Shown: positions 47,690 to 48,190 of the stretch, piece by piece
How the letters are laid out: the number at the start of each line of letters is the position of its first letter
Numbering within the stretch: the first letter of the stretch is position 1
Assembly (NCBI GenBank): GCA_016098155.1
Contig: JAAAJB010000013.1
Coordinates: forward strand, 87,879-136,068
Length of the DNA stretch: 48,190 bases
From: Actinomortierella ambigua
Lineage: Eukaryota > Mortierellomycota > Mortierellomycetes > Mortierellales > Mortierellaceae
Reading direction: 5' to 3'
Program-made: the position numbers and the translations under genes
Notes under the pieces: generated by a model
Told to the model about the DNA's origin: nothing
Seen by the model: the letters and a program-made list of their open reading frames with translations, nothing else
Database searches by the model: none

Positions 47690-48190
47690 TGCAATGCAGT
47701 TGTGGAATGTCAAGGTGAATATGGTAAAGTAAAGTGATCAGACTTTTTTTTTACTTGTAGACACAATAGGGCGCTCTGCAGGCGCTAAATACGTTTAGCG
47801 CCACCAATTTGGTCCACCAATTTTTCGGTCCAAATCCGTCTAACAAAATACGAGTGTCTCTAATTTCCATAAATGGAAATAAGCTTACAAGGGTTCATCT
47901 GGAGCTCACAAAAAAGCCACGTTCAGTTCTTAAAATCGTTCACGATTTCATGGCGATTTCATCAGTTAAGGGGTCCACTTTCTGGTCGAATTTGAAATCG
48001 TGAACAAAATCGTGATAACATCGTGAACTCGTCAAAAAGACGTTTTTCTGATTGAAAATTTTTGAAATCGTGCTGTGATTGGCCCTCTGTGTGTGCACCC
48101 TTTCCTTTTTTAGTCTCATCCTCTCTCCCCCTTCTACACACACACTTTTGTAGTCCATTCATTCCCTCCTCACTTTGATGGCTTCGATAA
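47690..48190. other. Upstream region of DBP7, possible repeat element
   Basis: The DBP7 promoter must lie in the first part. From about 47,760 the sequence changes: a hairpin at 47,781-47,802, a CCACCAATTT direct repeat, then a cluster of AAATCGTGA-like words (47,930-48,075) including a near-perfect palindrome AAATCGT-TC-ACGATTT. The end (48,100-48,190) is CT-rich and resembles a 5' leader of a gene beyond the window. No coding frame of interest. Confidence 0.5.
47781..47802. repeat. Perfect inverted repeat GGCGCTAAA-N4-TTTAGCGCC
   Basis: Nine-base arms with a 4-base spacer (TACG). Close to it CCACCAATTT occurs twice (47,802-47,811 and 47,815-47,824). Could be the terminus of a miniature transposon or a regulator site; only one end is seen. 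Confidence 0.7.

Overview
The window comes from a eukaryotic genome, most likely an early-diverging filamentous fungus. Every gene is a conserved fungal or eukaryotic single-copy gene. Most carry several short introns (about 60-300 bp, GT-AG, pyrimidine-rich, often full of CT microsatellite), intergenic gaps are short, and protein tails are rich in Gln, Ser, Thr and Asp/Glu repeats. The style recalls Mortierella-like Mucoromycota; that placement is inference, the fungal nature is not.

Left part (1-18,955): ten genes in mixed orientation. They are a PNK/aprataxin-type FHA protein (+); SLD5 of the GINS replicative helicase complex (-) in a head-to-head pair with the DNA polymerase epsilon histone-fold subunit DPB4 (+); the C2H2 ribosome-export factor BUD20 (-); a TM9/EMP70 nonaspanin (+); the exocytic Rab GTPase SEC4/Ypt2/Rab8 (+) with a 2.1-kb first intron; the tRNA-splicing endonuclease catalytic subunit SEN2 (-), head-to-head with V-ATPase subunit d, VMA6 (+); and a UPF0598 protein, probably mitochondrial (-). 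All exon joins were worked out by hand and keep frame throughout.

Middle (18,956-29,529): about 1 kb with no recognisable gene, then the most unusual part of the window. This is a head-to-tail array of seven copies of a small secreted-protein gene, all on the minus strand, with a 1.3-1.6 kb period. Six copies are open and one (leftmost) is a pseudogene. Each has two exons: a 28-nt exon encodes the first nine residues of a signal peptide and a phase-1 intron splits the signal peptide. The mature proteins are about 100-125 residues with two conserved cysteines and a SWSG-x-L motif; I do not recognise the family. Each repeat unit also carries a degraded copy of the last ~75 bp of the neighbouring GEA/GBF1 gene. 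The array therefore seems to have grown by tandem duplication of a segment whose right breakpoint lay inside that gene. A 10-N assembly gap sits in poly-G sequence 5' of copy C.

Right part (29,530-48,190): four large minus-strand genes. These are the Arf-GEF GEA/GBF1 (8 exons, including a GC-AG intron), VMS1/ANKZF1 (ribosome-associated quality control), BST1/PGAP1 (GPI inositol-deacylase, with a long low-complexity cytosolic tail) and the nucleolar DEAD-box helicase DBP7/DDX31. From 18,008 to 47,689 every gene lies on the minus strand. The right end holds a perfect 9-bp-arm inverted repeat and a cluster of ATCGTGA half-sites that may belong to a mobile element. No rRNA, tRNA, CRISPR or recognisable intact transposon was seen.
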